37,947 nt of DNA from Cryomorphaceae bacterium (GCA_007695365.1 REDV01000041.1:1-37947), one strand, 5' to 3'. Positions 7,608 through 17,582 are shown, counted from the first letter of the stretch. Notes: generated by a model not told the origin, from the sequence alone. A program made the numbers and translations.

Positions 7608-8263
7608 CGAAAGTCTATTTTCAGCACGTTCACAAAATCATCTGCTACGGCGTCCTTCAAGGTCAATTCAACGCGCACGGAAGTTTGGTCATCACCCACC
7701 TCGGCAGGTGTACCACTCACAGATTGAATTTGGTTGGCAAAGTTAAACTGGTAATGGTACTGAATCATTCCAAACATTTCGCTGCTTCCTTCGGGATTGA
7801 GCGCGGGCTCTCCGTCCTCGTTTTCGCCCAAACCGGGGTTCTGCGTTTCAAAATGGATGTACAGCGAATTTCCGTCCTTGCTAAAACGCAAATAGGATTG
7901 ATTGTCTTCAGAACTTTCGGCATTTCCCTCCTGGGCCTGGTTCAAGGCTTCGAGGTTATCAAAAGCGAGATGAACAGAAATCTGGCTGTCCTCATCCTTC
8001 AGGGCCAGAAGCCTGAGCCCTTCAATTTCTCCCATTTCCTCACGAATCGCCGTCATGGTCGAATCGTCGAGCATGGTGAGTTCAACCTCTTCACCGGGTG
8101 TTTCACCATCTTCTCCCATTTGCATCAAGCCCTGCGCCATACTGTAGTCTATGCGCTGAATAAACTCACCGCTAAAGTCGCTGTTGAAAGTGTAGGTTTG
8201 TTCAATGGTGCATGAGGTACACACAAAAAAGGACAGTAAACAGATTACCAGAAATTGCCGCAT
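7604..8263 (-). CDS. Secreted lipoprotein, unknown function
   Basis: The protein has 219 residues from the ATG at 8263. An upstream ATG at 8296 would put 11 extra residues before a clear signal sequence, so it is rejected. The N-terminus MRQFLVICLLSFFVCTSC ends in a lipobox-like TSC. The mature region starts with EQTYTFNSDFSGEFIQRIDY, a pattern seen in uncharacterised Bacteroidota lipoproteins that begin with a beta-strand-rich domain; acidic residues are frequent. No catalytic motif is visible. It is convergent with ppx, overlapping by 4 bases, and divergent from msrA with a short shared upstream region. A near-match promoter element (TACCTTCG) lies 16 bases before the start. Confidence 0.75.
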   Translation of the reverse strand: MRQFLVICLLSFFVCTSCTIEQTYTFNSDFSGEFIQRIDYSMAQGLMQMGEDGETPGEEVELTMLDDSTMTAIREEMGEIEGLRLLALKDEDSQISVHLAFDNLEALNQAQEGNAESSEDNQSYLRFSKDGNSLYIHFETQNPGLGENEDGEPALNPEGSSEMFGMIQYHYQFNFANQIQSVSGTPAEVGDDQTSVRVELTLKDAVADDFVNVLKIDFR

Positions 8264-8324
8264 AAAAATTAATTTGCCGCGAAGGTAGGCAAACAATTGC
8301 CGTATGAACCTGTTTTGTGAGTGC

Positions 8325-8332
8325 TATCTTTG
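8325..8332 (+). promoter_or_regulatory. -7 promoter element TATCTTTG for msrA
   Basis: An exact TAnnTTTG lies eight bases before the ATG at 8341, leaving at most a few bases of 5' leader. The upstream GTG at 8317 would place the start before the promoter and is therefore unlikely. Confidence 0.65.
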
Positions 8333-8340
8333 TACTCCAA

Positions 8341-8994
8341 ATGATCAAATCACTGAAATACGGACTGCTGCCGGCCTTGATGTGTATTTTGCCATTCTCC
8401 TGCAAAACTGCCTCGGATCCGGTGCATGCTGAAAAAGCTCACACCTATATGAACAATGAAAATTCCCAGGTTGCGGTGCTCGGTGCCGGATGTTTCTGGT
8501 GCGTAGAGGCCATTTTTGAAGCGCTGAAAGGAGTGCAGGAAGTGGTTTCCGGTTACGCCGGAGGCGAGATTAAAAACCCGTCGTACAAAGAGGTTTGTAC
8601 CGGCAGAACCGGCCACGCAGAGGTTGTTAAAATTATTTTTCATCCCGACACCATTACATTCGATGAACTGCTCGAAGTGTTCTGGCAAACACACGATCCC
8701 ACGACCCTCAACAGACAGGGAGCAGATGTGGGAACGCAGTATCGTTCGGTTGTGTTCTACACCAGCGAGGAGCAAAAACGAATTGCCGAGACCTACAAAA
8801 AACGACTCAACGAGGAAGGGGCTTATCCCAACCCCGTGGTTACCGAGATTAGTGCGTTTGATGTGTTTTATCCTGCCGAGGACTACCACCAGGAGTATTT
8901 CCGCAACAACAAGGACCAGCCATACTGTGCGATGGTAATCAAACCCAAAATGGAGAAATTCCGAAAAGTATTTGCCGAGAAAATCCGCAACTAA
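8341..8994 (+). CDS. msrA: Peptide-methionine (S)-S-oxide reductase, lipoprotein form
   Basis: This 217-residue MsrA repairs oxidised methionine in proteins. The catalytic GCFWC motif is at residues 50-54 with Cys51 as the nucleophile; the substrate-binding GYAGG and the HDPTTLNRQGADVGTQYRS block typical of MsrA follow. A Cys near the end (QPYCAMVI) may act as the resolving residue. The first 21 residues form a lipoprotein signal (LPFSC, Cys21), so the enzyme probably works in the periplasm or on a membrane, repairing envelope proteins. The start is the ATG right after the promoter; an internal ATG at 8449 would give a cytosolic form of normal length. Confidence 0.95.
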   Translation: MIKSLKYGLLPALMCILPFSCKTASDPVHAEKAHTYMNNENSQVAVLGAGCFWCVEAIFEALKGVQEVVSGYAGGEIKNPSYKEVCTGRTGHAEVVKIIFHPDTITFDELLEVFWQTHDPTTLNRQGADVGTQYRSVVFYTSEEQKRIAETYKKRLNEEGAYPNPVVTEISAFDVFYPAEDYHQEYFRNNKDQPYCAMVIKPKMEKFRKVFAEKIRN

Positions 8995-9035
8995 GGGCCA
9001 CGGACTTAACACTCCACGAATAGATTTAATGATTA

Positions 9036-9068
9036 TTTGACAATGCGCCTCCCGAGGTTGTATCTTTG
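9036..9068 (+). promoter_or_regulatory. Promoter TTTG-N21-TATCTTTG
   Basis: TTTG at 9036-9039 and TATCTTTG at 9061-9068 are 21 bases apart, matching the Bacteroidota -33/-7 arrangement. The promoter lies inside the longest open frame of the following gene, which forces the true start downstream, most likely TTG at 9103. Confidence 0.65.
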
Positions 9069-9102
9069 CGGGAGAGGTGCTGATGATGGCCCTTTTCAAG
9101 AT

Positions 9103-10263
9103 TTGAGTTTCGAGCAAACAAACGGGCTAAGACGTTGGATAGGTTCACATGAAGGTGGACGTGGTGCAACGGTGGTTTTTGTAACCGGCTTACACGGTAA
9201 CGAACACACTTCGGTGTCGGCCCTCAATCAAGCTTTCCAAAAGTTTGAATACCTCGTTTCACGCGAATCCCTGAAAGTAAAAGGCAACGTATATGTGCTA
9301 GCAGGCAATCTGGGTGCGCTTGCCAAAGGAGAAAGATACCAGGTTGAGGATTTAAATCGTATCTGGAGTCTCAAAAGGATTGATGCCGTAGAAAGAGGTG
9401 TGACCTGCGAAAGCTGTGAAGAAGTGGAGCTTCGCGAATTGTTGATTGCTTTTCGTTCCATCCTGTCAAATGGAAACAGTCCGTTTATTTTTGTTGACAT
9501 CCACACTACCGGGTCACGCACCATTTCTCATATTCTTATGAATGACCTGCTTCTCAACCGAAAGCCAGGCAGCCATTACCCTTTGCCTGTGGTAATGGGG
9601 GTTGACAGTCTTGCAGAACACAGCATGCTTTCATTTGTGAATGAAATGGGGCATGCGGGGATAGGCTTTGAAGCTGGTTTGGACGGTCAGGACAGTACAG
9701 CGCGCCTGATAGAAGCTTTTTTTTGGCAAACCCTGGTTTGCAACGGGCTGTTGAAGTCCAAGGAAGTACCTGATTTTTCTGAATACAGAAAGATTCTGAA
9801 CAGCGTGAATCACGGTAAACAGGAGGTGTACGAAATTCACTATGTGCACCAGGCTTCGCAGGACGATGAATTTGAACTCGTTCCGGGCCACCACAACTTT
9901 CAGCCAATTGTGAGAGGCCAATACCTGGGCCACAACAAGCACGGTGCGGTGTTATCAAAAAGCCGCGGGTATGTGTATGTATCCGGTTGGAGTGGGGGTG
10001 AGAGCGGTGGATTTTTTGTGCTTCGGAAGGTGAGCAAAAGTTGGTTGAACCTCTCTGCACTGCTTCGGAAATCGCGTGTTGAACGACTCATGGGTTGGTT
10101 GCCCGGCATTCAAAAAACCAAAGAGCCTGCCGGCGCGTACAGGGTGAATATTTGGGTGGCACGCATTTTTGCAGCCGCCTTATTCAAGTTACTCGGTTAT
10201 CGGGTACATCGTCAGGACGGATTCCTGATTGTAGCCCGCCGCGAAGGCTCAGAGCACATCTGA
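9103..10263 (+). CDS. Succinylglutamate desuccinylase/aspartoacylase family zinc hydrolase
   Basis: From the TTG at 9103 the protein has 386 residues; earlier starts at 9037 or 9043 are upstream of or inside the promoter. It belongs to the M14-like AstE/AspA family of zinc deacylases. Zinc ligands are visible as GLHGNE (His31, Glu34) and DIHTT (His134), with the catalytic glutamate in GFEAGLDG (Glu190). The substrate is not clear; family members remove acyl groups from N-acyl amino acids or similar molecules. The C-terminal 80 residues are basic and not obviously part of the family core. It stands alone between msrA and the convergent tamA, whose stop is only six bases away. Confidence 0.82.
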   Translation: MSFEQTNGLRRWIGSHEGGRGATVVFVTGLHGNEHTSVSALNQAFQKFEYLVSRESLKVKGNVYVLAGNLGALAKGERYQVEDLNRIWSLKRIDAVERGVTCESCEEVELRELLIAFRSILSNGNSPFIFVDIHTTGSRTISHILMNDLLLNRKPGSHYPLPVVMGVDSLAEHSMLSFVNEMGHAGIGFEAGLDGQDSTARLIEAFFWQTLVCNGLLKSKEVPDFSEYRKILNSVNHGKQEVYEIHYVHQASQDDEFELVPGHHNFQPIVRGQYLGHNKHGAVLSKSRGYVYVSGWSGGESGGFFVLRKVSKSWLNLSALLRKSRVERLMGWLPGIQKTKEPAGAYRVNIWVARIFAAALFKLLGYRVHRQDGFLIVARREGSEHI

Positions 10264-10269
10264 TTGAGG

Positions 10270-12525
10270 TTAGAACGGATATCCTACCGCGATATTGAAC
10301 ACCGGTCGTTCGCGCCAAAACTGCCTCGACCACCCGTTGTTTTCCTCCTGGTAGGGCTTTCGCAGTGGATACGCCAAGTCCAACCTCAGCACAAAAAAGC
10401 TAAAGTCCATACGCATACCTACACCTGCACCCACTGCAAGGTCGTTGAGCATTTCAGAAGCCTCAAACTGACCTCCGGGCTGGGCCGGGTTGTCGTTTAG
10501 AAGCCACACGTTGCCTGCATCCGCAAAAATGGCCCCTTTGAAAATCGAAATAATCGGGAAGCGGTATTCCAGATTGAGCTCCAGTTTTAAATCTCCGTTT
10601 TGGTCAAGAAAACCTGTAGTTGCCATTTCAGATGAAGGCCTGAACGAACCCGGTCCCACCGTTCTCGCCCTGAAGGCCCTGATGCCATTGGGGCCGCCCG
10701 AAAAGAATTGACGCACATAGGGCATGTGCCGGGTTTCGCCGTAAGGCAGGCCGGCTCCGGTGTAAATCCGACCGATTAAACTGCTTGATTTCCCGGTTTT
10801 AAAGTAATAGCGCAAGTCTGAGGTAATTCGTACATAACTCGAAAAAGTGCTCCCCAGAAATCCTCCGGGGTTGGACAAATCCACCGTCCCTGCGAAATAA
10901 GTGTGGTTCCTGATTTCATCAATCACCAAATCGTTGAATACAAACCTGTAATCTGGCCCAATCATGAACTGCTCCTGGAAGCTGTTGGCAAGAAAGGGGT
11001 TGGCAGCAAGCAACTCGTCAAAGGCCGGCGTGGTTCTCGACAGGTTGGAGTAGGTGATATAACCGGGTGTAATTTCATGAGTCACCACCTTACTGGTTTG
11101 CACTACATAGGCAAAAGACGACGACACAGTGTGTAGCATAAAGAATTGTGTGCGGTTTACAAATTCTGTTGAAAGCCTCACGCGTGTTCTCGGAACAAAA
11201 TCGGTGAGGAGGCGCACACGAAAAGGTAAAATGAGCCTCGGTATCTGTAACTCACCATTCAAACCAAACTGGTAGGAAAGTAGGTCTGAACCTGAAATCC
11301 CCTCTGAGCCACTTCCGCCAATCACGGTTTCCACACCCACATTTCCATCTATCCTGAGCATTTCGGCTCCGCCAAAGGCATTGCGGTTCATCCAGTTAAT
11401 GGAAAGACCCGGCCCGGTAAAGTTGTTGGATTTACTCACCATTTCCAGTTCGGCGCGTATCGTTTTCTTGTCCAGGGGGGTGAGATAAATCCGGGCATCG
11501 AGTAAATCGGTGGTGTCGGAAACAGACTGAAACTGAATATCTGCAAAACGAAAAACTCCCAAGCCCATCAAGCGGTTCAGGGTGAGCCGGTGGGCATTGC
11601 GCGTGTACGTGGCATCGGGTTCAATAAAAACAGACCTGTGGAGCGCCTTGGCTCTGAACAACGGGTTCTCAATAGGATTGTAATACCTTACCCGGTTATA
11701 AATGGAAGCGTGCCCGGCGGATGTGTCTGTGGCTGCTCCAATGGTATATTCCGGAAATACATGCACATTTCGAAAACGGTATATTCTTCTGGCGTTAGCC
11801 GGTACGTCATCGGCGGCCTCTAGGTACAAATTCATGCGATGACGACCCGAGGTAGTGTCGGCCGTAATAAACACGTAGTCCGGATGAAAGTAGTAGTATC
11901 CCTTGTTTTTGAGCCTTAGGTCAATACGGTCTCGCTCCTGTTGCATTACTTTAAGTTGGTAGCGATCTCCGCGTTGCAGTAATGTTGCATCGGCTGAGCG
12001 GTAAATAGCCCTTCCTGGAGGCACCGTGTCGGGGACAAATTGTATTGTGTCGAGGCGGTAGGGGTAATGTAAATGCGCAGTGTACACTACTTTGGCCCGC
12101 CGTTTTTTATGGTGAACCACCTCAAAATCTACCTCTGCGTGCAAATATCCATGATTTTGAAGTCGGTTGGTTAACAGGCGACTCACAGATTCGGGTCGAA
12201 CAGCCTCAAGTAAAACCGGAGGTTTCCCGATTCGATACTTCAATGTTCTGCGTAATCCCTTCTTTTTCTTTGGTTCCCGAATCATGTTGTGAAGTACAAG
12301 AAAGGGACGCATTCCAAGCAGCTTAGCATTGGGCTCGGGCTGTATCACTTCGTTCAGTTCGTCTCGCAGCAATGTCTCGCGTTCTAGTTTCTCCGGACAA
12401 TGAAGTTCCAGTTTGGCACCGGTATAAAGGGTTTGGCCTTCCTTCAATCCGCGCACGCCCGAGCAGGAAACCGCGACCACGGTCCACAGAGCCAGCAGGA
12501 AGTATAGGGACGCGTGCTTATTCAT
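10270..12525 (-). CDS. tamA: TamA-like Omp85 outer-membrane protein (lipoprotein)
   Basis: This 751-residue protein is an Omp85-superfamily barrel with N-terminal POTRA-like repeats (about 25-400) and a C-terminal bacterial surface antigen domain. The barrel contains GGPNGIRAFRARTVGPGSF, the family's conserved loop motif, and ends in the aromatic GYPF expected of a BamA-recognised strand. The N-terminus ends in VVAVSC, a lipobox, so the protein is likely acylated, a trait of Bacteroidota TamA-like proteins. The ATG at 12525 is chosen over 12693, which would add 56 charged residues before the signal and overlap tamB deeply. It overlaps tamB by 8 bases and is likely translated by coupling. Role: assembly of outer-membrane proteins or lipid traffic with TamB. 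Confidence 0.9.
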   Translation of the reverse strand: MNKHASLYFLLALWTVVAVSCSGVRGLKEGQTLYTGAKLELHCPEKLERETLLRDELNEVIQPEPNAKLLGMRPFLVLHNMIREPKKKKGLRRTLKYRIGKPPVLLEAVRPESVSRLLTNRLQNHGYLHAEVDFEVVHHKKRRAKVVYTAHLHYPYRLDTIQFVPDTVPPGRAIYRSADATLLQRGDRYQLKVMQQERDRIDLRLKNKGYYYFHPDYVFITADTTSGRHRMNLYLEAADDVPANARRIYRFRNVHVFPEYTIGAATDTSAGHASIYNRVRYYNPIENPLFRAKALHRSVFIEPDATYTRNAHRLTLNRLMGLGVFRFADIQFQSVSDTTDLLDARIYLTPLDKKTIRAELEMVSKSNNFTGPGLSINWMNRNAFGGAEMLRIDGNVGVETVIGGSGSEGISGSDLLSYQFGLNGELQIPRLILPFRVRLLTDFVPRTRVRLSTEFVNRTQFFMLHTVSSSFAYVVQTSKVVTHEITPGYITYSNLSRTTPAFDELLAANPFLANSFQEQFMIGPDYRFVFNDLVIDEIRNHTYFAGTVDLSNPGGFLGSTFSSYVRITSDLRYYFKTGKSSSLIGRIYTGAGLPYGETRHMPYVRQFFSGGPNGIRAFRARTVGPGSFRPSSEMATTGFLDQNGDLKLELNLEYRFPIISIFKGAIFADAGNVWLLNDNPAQPGGQFEASEMLNDLAVGAGVGMRMDFSFFVLRLDLAYPLRKPYQEENNGWSRQFWRERPVFNIAVGYPF

Positions 12526-15500
12526 TTTCCTGTTCTGTTTCTTCCATTTCTTCGGGTTCTTCACCTTTCGGAAGCGGTTCTTCCTCCTGTGTGGTGGCCT
12601 CTTGCCGGCGTCTGTTCTCAAACAACTCGCGGGTTGCGTTATAACTTCGGCTAAAGATAAGGGCCACTCCTGTGCGAATGATTTCGCCGTCAATCATGCC
12701 TTCAAAAGTGTTTTTTCGGTAACCGCGCAAACGCCAGATGGCATCGGGGGTCAGCTTGTATTCAACCGAAAGGTCTCCAATTAGATCACTTGCGTTTTGC
12801 GTGCGGCGCTGATCACCTTCAAGGTCAATGCTTCCGCCTACGTGTACGGTAATTCGCTCGTTAAAAAGCTCTTTGCTTACACCCACATTCAACTGGGTTC
12901 GTCCTTCGGCCTGTCCGGTTGTGTAGTCTTCGTATGAGTCGAGGCTCAGGTTTAAATCCACGCCTTTTACGTATTCTTCGGTAACCCTTCTTATCTGACT
13001 ATTGAGCACATCGGCCATGCTGCTTCGCGCTGTTGACGCCATACTTCTACCGCTTCCGGCAAGAGGGTCGGCAGGCAGGAAATGCCCGAGAACGAGCAGT
13101 GAAAACACCTGTTTGTTCCGCTCTGATTCGGACTCAGGCTGATTGAGAAACATAAGACGATTGTTGACCTGACCACCCAGGGCTCCGCGCTGTGCATCAG
13201 GTAATCCCAGTTCAAAGCCGATGTCTGGTTCCAGCAGGTACTCGGTCATGATAAGACGTACCTCGAAAGGTAATTCCTGACGGTAGCGCCCCATTTCCTC
13301 ACGGCTCATGTTGGGTGATTGATCGCGGAGTAAACCCAGGGCATCGGTTCTCACCACATGAGTGGCCCGGAAATCAATGCGCGCGTCAAGCGGGTCGCCA
13401 AGCCATACGATGCTGCTGCCTTGCTCAAGCTCAAACTTGCGGCGTATAACCGTGCGGTACACCAACTGGTACACCCCGCGATCTACCTCGTACCTTCCGC
13501 TCAGGGTAACTTTTCCGCTTGGGTCCACACCAAAAACCAAATCGGCATCACCCTGTATGTCAATAAAATTATCTTTGGTTTCATCCAGGAAGAGTGTAAG
13601 CTCTGTTTCGCGGTTCAGCACCAGGTTGGCCCTGAGATCCACACCCTGAAGCGCACTGGTCATGGGGTCGCGTGCGGCCTTGCGGGTAATCACATCTGAG
13701 TACCTTCCGTGAACGTCCACAAAAGCATTGATACCCCCGGCAGTCTCAGCGCGCGCTTCGCTTTCGGGTACTACCAATTTGAGCGAAGACCCTTTGGCCA
13801 AACTGGCCTGCGCCCTCACTTTAGGTTGGTTCAAGTCTCCTCGAAGCCGCACAGTGCTATTCACCTTTGCGTTGCCGTAAAACAGGGCGTCCGTGCTTTC
13901 TGCCACCCGAAGCACGCTAAATTGGTCCATATCCAGATCAAGCTCAAAAACAATATCGGTGAGCGAATGCGTGGCAACCATTCCGTTGATGATGGCGGTT
14001 TTGCCTTCGTCATCGCGCAATGTGAATTTGTCAACGCGGATACCCGCATTGCTGGCAGAAACAGTTTCCTTATCCAGGGAATAGCCCACTCCGAGAAGCG
14101 GAACAAAAAATGAGGTCTCTATCAGAGTGATGTCTCCGTCGTAAACGGGTTTTTCCGGATTGCCCGACACAGCAATGCCCCCTGTAAGTGTACCGGTTAA
14201 GTCTTGCACATCATCCAAAAAGGGCTGAAAGCTTCCGAGATTGATTCGCGCGATGTTCAAGGCGATATCGATCTCGTTTTCGGGCTCACGATGGATGCTT
14301 CCTTCGAGGGTAAGTTCGTTGTTAACCCCTGTGAGATGCATGTCCAGATCGGCACCGATAGGGGTGTTTTCCATGTGCAAACTAAGGTCGCCCACTATCA
14401 TCTCCCGATAGCCGAGTTGGTCAATATTGAGGTCTGCTTCCAGCTCAGGACCCGTTTCAGGGTAGCTGAAGGCAACCACGCCGCTGAGCTTGCCTTCCAC
14501 AAAATCCCCTTCACTGTCAATAGCCGAGGCGAGGTCAGCGAGATTGAAACGCCTGAAAGACAAATCAAGGGGAGCATTGGGGACCGTGTCCCTGCTTTGA
14601 AGTTTTACCTCACGGTGATTCTGCGCTATACTTAGGTTATTGGCCCAAACACCGCCTTCGCCAAATGCAAATACGTGTTCTTCAGAAACCTGCCAGGGCT
14701 CATTGGCCATGATAACTCCGTCGGGTTGAAGCCTGAATTCAAATCGCCTGCCACCAATACTTTGAAAATAACCGCTCAGGAGCAGGCTTTGATAGTCTGC
14801 CGAATCAACAATACTCACCGTGGTACTGAGAATCTGGTCTTGCAAATTGCCATAAAGCCTGAAATTGCTGATTGAAAAAGCCTCGGTTCCGGCTTCCTGA
14901 AAGGCAAGGTCATATGTAAAGAGGCTTGAATCGGAACGCAGGTAAATATGCAGACTATCCAGATGAAATCCTGCATACACGGTTTCGGGCATGCGAATAT
15001 CCACATCGAGGTGCTTTTGCTGTTCCCTGAAACTTCCTTTGATCACCCCGGGTGTAAAGCGTTCTAAATCGGGAATCAGTACCTGGGTCAATAGGTTCGT
15101 GCTGTGAAAGGTAAACGAGAAGTCAAACTCGGCGTCGGTGCGTTTGGCAGACTCAATGGTGTCGCCAAAATGATAGTAGTATCGCACATGGCGCATCACA
15201 GCATCGCCAATGCCAGTGGCGGCGAGGTTCCCTTCAAAAGAGCCTTCCATAAAATCTGAGTGCACAGAAAAGGAAGTGCTGCGTGTTTGCGAAGAAAAGT
15301 TCATCACGAGCGAATCGAGGTGATAGCGCTTGTCGTAGCTGAAAAAGTCCCAATCGTCAAAGCGAATCATGGCCAGCAGTTCCGAAAGGGTATCGCCGAT
15401 TATGCTGAACTCCGTTTGTCCCCGCACGCGCATGTCGTTTTCTGCCAAACCGGCTCCGCTGGCGTCCAATCCGTGCAAGCTCAGTCTGCCCGTAGCATGT

Positions 15501-17578
15501 GGAACTTTGAGCCAGGGTTCGGCTACCACGCCTAAGTCAAGTGCTATCAGGCTGTCGTTGACGGCCAGATCGGCCACCAGTTCACCGTTGTGCAGCGATG
15601 ACTTGAGCGAAACATCCGTAAACATCCAGTGCGTGTAGCTCATCTCATGAATCAGAACATCTACATCGGCGGTGGCTGTTTGTGGGTCAAGTCCCTTTCC
15701 GGTCAGATGGACGTCGGCGCAAAACGGGCCCAGCGTATCGGGTTGATTCAGAAAAATACCTAGTTCAAAAGGGTCTATCAGCAATGTGGCCGTGTACTCG
15801 GGCAGGCTATCGGGGGGCATCAGGTAGCTGGCATCCAGGTGAAGAGTGGCAAGATCGCTTTGTACATCCAGCAAGCAGCTCAGGTCATTGGTTTTACCCG
15901 CCACTATTCCCGAAACCTTTACAAAACGGGGCAGTTGAAATTCGTTGGCAGCTTCACCCATCAAATGCCCCAAATCGTGCTTTCCGGTTCGCAAGGTTTT
16001 GATTTTGATGTCGAACTCGGGTTCATCCTGCGGGTTTAGCAGACTGCCATACACGTCGGCATGGGTTTCCTGTAACGCGTCGGCGCGAAGTTGCTTAATG
16101 CTGATTTGAGACGCATCGCCTTCCAGCAATGCCTGCAACGAAACCGAGGTTCCTGCCATCGAGGCCAGTGTTTCCTGCTCCTTGAGCGATGGCATAAAAG
16201 CAAACAAATCATTCCAGGCAAAGGAGAGATCGGGAAGGTGCAGGCGGAAACGCGACTGCTCAGGGTTGTTCAGTAGTACATCGCGGGTGGGGTAGCCCAA
16301 TTCGAGCGATAAAGCCGCTGAGCTGTTTCCGGTTTGCAGTAATAGGTCGTTGAGAACCAGGGTGTCCGGGCGAAGGTCCAGGTCAAAGCCGAGGTGGCGC
16401 AGCTCAAGGCCACTCTGCTCCTGAAAACTGAGGGCTGACCATCGGAGCGACTGCCGCTCGTCGGAAATATAAATATCCTGAATATCAGCAAGAAGATTCT
16501 GCAAATGGAGGTGGTTGGCGTCAAAACCCGGCGCAGGTGAAACCGCGTGATTGCTGAAAGCGATGTGCTGGTTTTCAATCAACAATTGATTGCCTTCAAC
16601 CCTCCACGGAATATCGGGAAAGGTGAGAAGGGAAGGCTCGTCGGACTCCGCAGAAAGCTGTTCTTCGGGTACTGCGTAGTTGTTTATGTTCACGCTACTG
16701 TGGGCAAGGTGAACTTTGTTGAAACGCACGTGCTGATCTTTCAGACTCACAAACAAGGGCTCCAGTTGGAGTGAGCCGAGGTTGAGCTCAAGGTCGGTGC
16801 TGTCGGGAAGATGTGCATAGCGCAGGTTGATGTGCTCCCAGTTCAAAGCGTCGAGAGTAATTTCCCAGCCCGGTATTTCTCCGCTTTCGTCGTCTTGCTC
16901 AGAAACGGGCGGAAGCCGTAACTGCCGATGTTGAATATCCGTGTGGGCCGTTTCGATGCTTCGGATATGCACGCGTTCTTGTTCCAAATCGAGGCTGTGA
17001 ACCTGCACGCTGAAGTGCCCGAGATTCCACGTGGTTTCCATTCCGCCAAAGTCATCCAGAAACGAGCCCCGTATTCTGTCGAGCCTCACTTTCTGAACAT
17101 CCACTGTCCATGCCGAAGGGCTATCGGGTTCGTCTTTTGGTGGTTCATCGGTGGTGTCAGATGCAAAAGCCTCCGGAATAAAGGAAAAGTTAAAGCGCTC
17201 ACCGTTTTCCTCGCGATGAATACGGGCGGTAACGTCACGCAAGCCCACGTAGTTCACCTGCACCTTGCTTCGGAGAAGTGCAGTCATGGCAATGTCAACC
17301 TTCAGCTCACCCAGGTAGAGCAGGGTATCTTGTTGTTGGTCTTCAACATAAAGGCCCTTGATGACCAGTTCATCGGGAAAAGCGATGTAGATTTTATGGA
17401 GCGTAACAGTGGTTTGAAGCTTGTTTTCAAGGTAGTTGGCGGCTTTTTTCACCACCCAGGTCTGCACAGGCGGCAGCAGAATGGCACCCACCAACAACAG
17501 CAAAAGCATGGTGCAGGCTGCGAGGAAGAGAAGTACAAACCGTACAATTTTGCGAATTACGCCCAATGCCTGCGCCAT
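12518..17578 (-). CDS. tamB: TamB-like translocation/AsmA-type protein
   Basis: This 1686-residue protein has a single N-terminal membrane anchor (about 9-40), then a very long region of beta-strand-rich AsmA/DUF490-type repeats. A C-terminal TamB domain (about 1250-1640) contains the LVYRTVIRRKFELEQGSSIVWLGDPLDARIDF-type block around residues 1390-1425. TamB proteins span the periplasm as a lipid-conducting groove and pair with TamA. The C-terminus is a highly acidic, Glu-rich tail. It is first in a two-gene operon with tamA. The start lies only four bases after a perfect TAnnTTTG, suggesting a leaderless message. Its large size is normal for Bacteroidota TamB. Confidence 0.93.
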   Translation of the reverse strand: MAQALGVIRKIVRFVLLFLAACTMLLLLLVGAILLPPVQTWVVKKAANYLENKLQTTVTLHKIYIAFPDELVIKGLYVEDQQQDTLLYLGELKVDIAMTALLRSKVQVNYVGLRDVTARIHREENGERFNFSFIPEAFASDTTDEPPKDEPDSPSAWTVDVQKVRLDRIRGSFLDDFGGMETTWNLGHFSVQVHSLDLEQERVHIRSIETAHTDIQHRQLRLPPVSEQDDESGEIPGWEITLDALNWEHINLRYAHLPDSTDLELNLGSLQLEPLFVSLKDQHVRFNKVHLAHSSVNINNYAVPEEQLSAESDEPSLLTFPDIPWRVEGNQLLIENQHIAFSNHAVSPAPGFDANHLHLQNLLADIQDIYISDERQSLRWSALSFQEQSGLELRHLGFDLDLRPDTLVLNDLLLQTGNSSAALSLELGYPTRDVLLNNPEQSRFRLHLPDLSFAWNDLFAFMPSLKEQETLASMAGTSVSLQALLEGDASQISIKQLRADALQETHADVYGSLLNPQDEPEFDIKIKTLRTGKHDLGHLMGEAANEFQLPRFVKVSGIVAGKTNDLSCLLDVQSDLATLHLDASYLMPPDSLPEYTATLLIDPFELGIFLNQPDTLGPFCADVHLTGKGLDPQTATADVDVLIHEMSYTHWMFTDVSLKSSLHNGELVADLAVNDSLIALDLGVVAEPWLKVPHATGRLSLHGLDASGAGLAENDMRVRGQTEFSIIGDTLSELLAMIRFDDWDFFSYDKRYHLDSLVMNFSSQTRSTSFSVHSDFMEGSFEGNLAATGIGDAVMRHVRYYYHFGDTIESAKRTDAEFDFSFTFHSTNLLTQVLIPDLERFTPGVIKGSFREQQKHLDVDIRMPETVYAGFHLDSLHIYLRSDSSLFTYDLAFQEAGTEAFSISNFRLYGNLQDQILSTTVSIVDSADYQSLLLSGYFQSIGGRRFEFRLQPDGVIMANEPWQVSEEHVFAFGEGGVWANNLSIAQNHREVKLQSRDTVPNAPLDLSFRRFNLADLASAIDSEGDFVEGKLSGVVAFSYPETGPELEADLNIDQLGYREMIVGDLSLHMENTPIGADLDMHLTGVNNELTLEGSIHREPENEIDIALNIARINLGSFQPFLDDVQDLTGTLTGGIAVSGNPEKPVYDGDITLIETSFFVPLLGVGYSLDKETVSASNAGIRVDKFTLRDDEGKTAIINGMVATHSLTDIVFELDLDMDQFSVLRVAESTDALFYGNAKVNSTVRLRGDLNQPKVRAQASLAKGSSLKLVVPESEARAETAGGINAFVDVHGRYSDVITRKAARDPMTSALQGVDLRANLVLNRETELTLFLDETKDNFIDIQGDADLVFGVDPSGKVTLSGRYEVDRGVYQLVYRTVIRRKFELEQGSSIVWLGDPLDARIDFRATHVVRTDALGLLRDQSPNMSREEMGRYRQELPFEVRLIMTEYLLEPDIGFELGLPDAQRGALGGQVNNRLMFLNQPESESERNKQVFSLLVLGHFLPADPLAGSGRSMASTARSSMADVLNSQIRRVTEEYVKGVDLNLSLDSYEDYTTGQAEGRTQLNVGVSKELFNERITVHVGGSIDLEGDQRRTQNASDLIGDLSVEYKLTPDAIWRLRGYRKNTFEGMIDGEIIRTGVALIFSRSYNATRELFENRRRQEATTQEEEPLPKGEEPEEMEETEQENE

Positions 17579-17582
17579 GCAG

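Noticed and set aside
8350-9117. A 255-codon minus-strand open frame
   Set aside because: It is antisense to msrA, which has the catalytic GCFWC motif and a good promoter.
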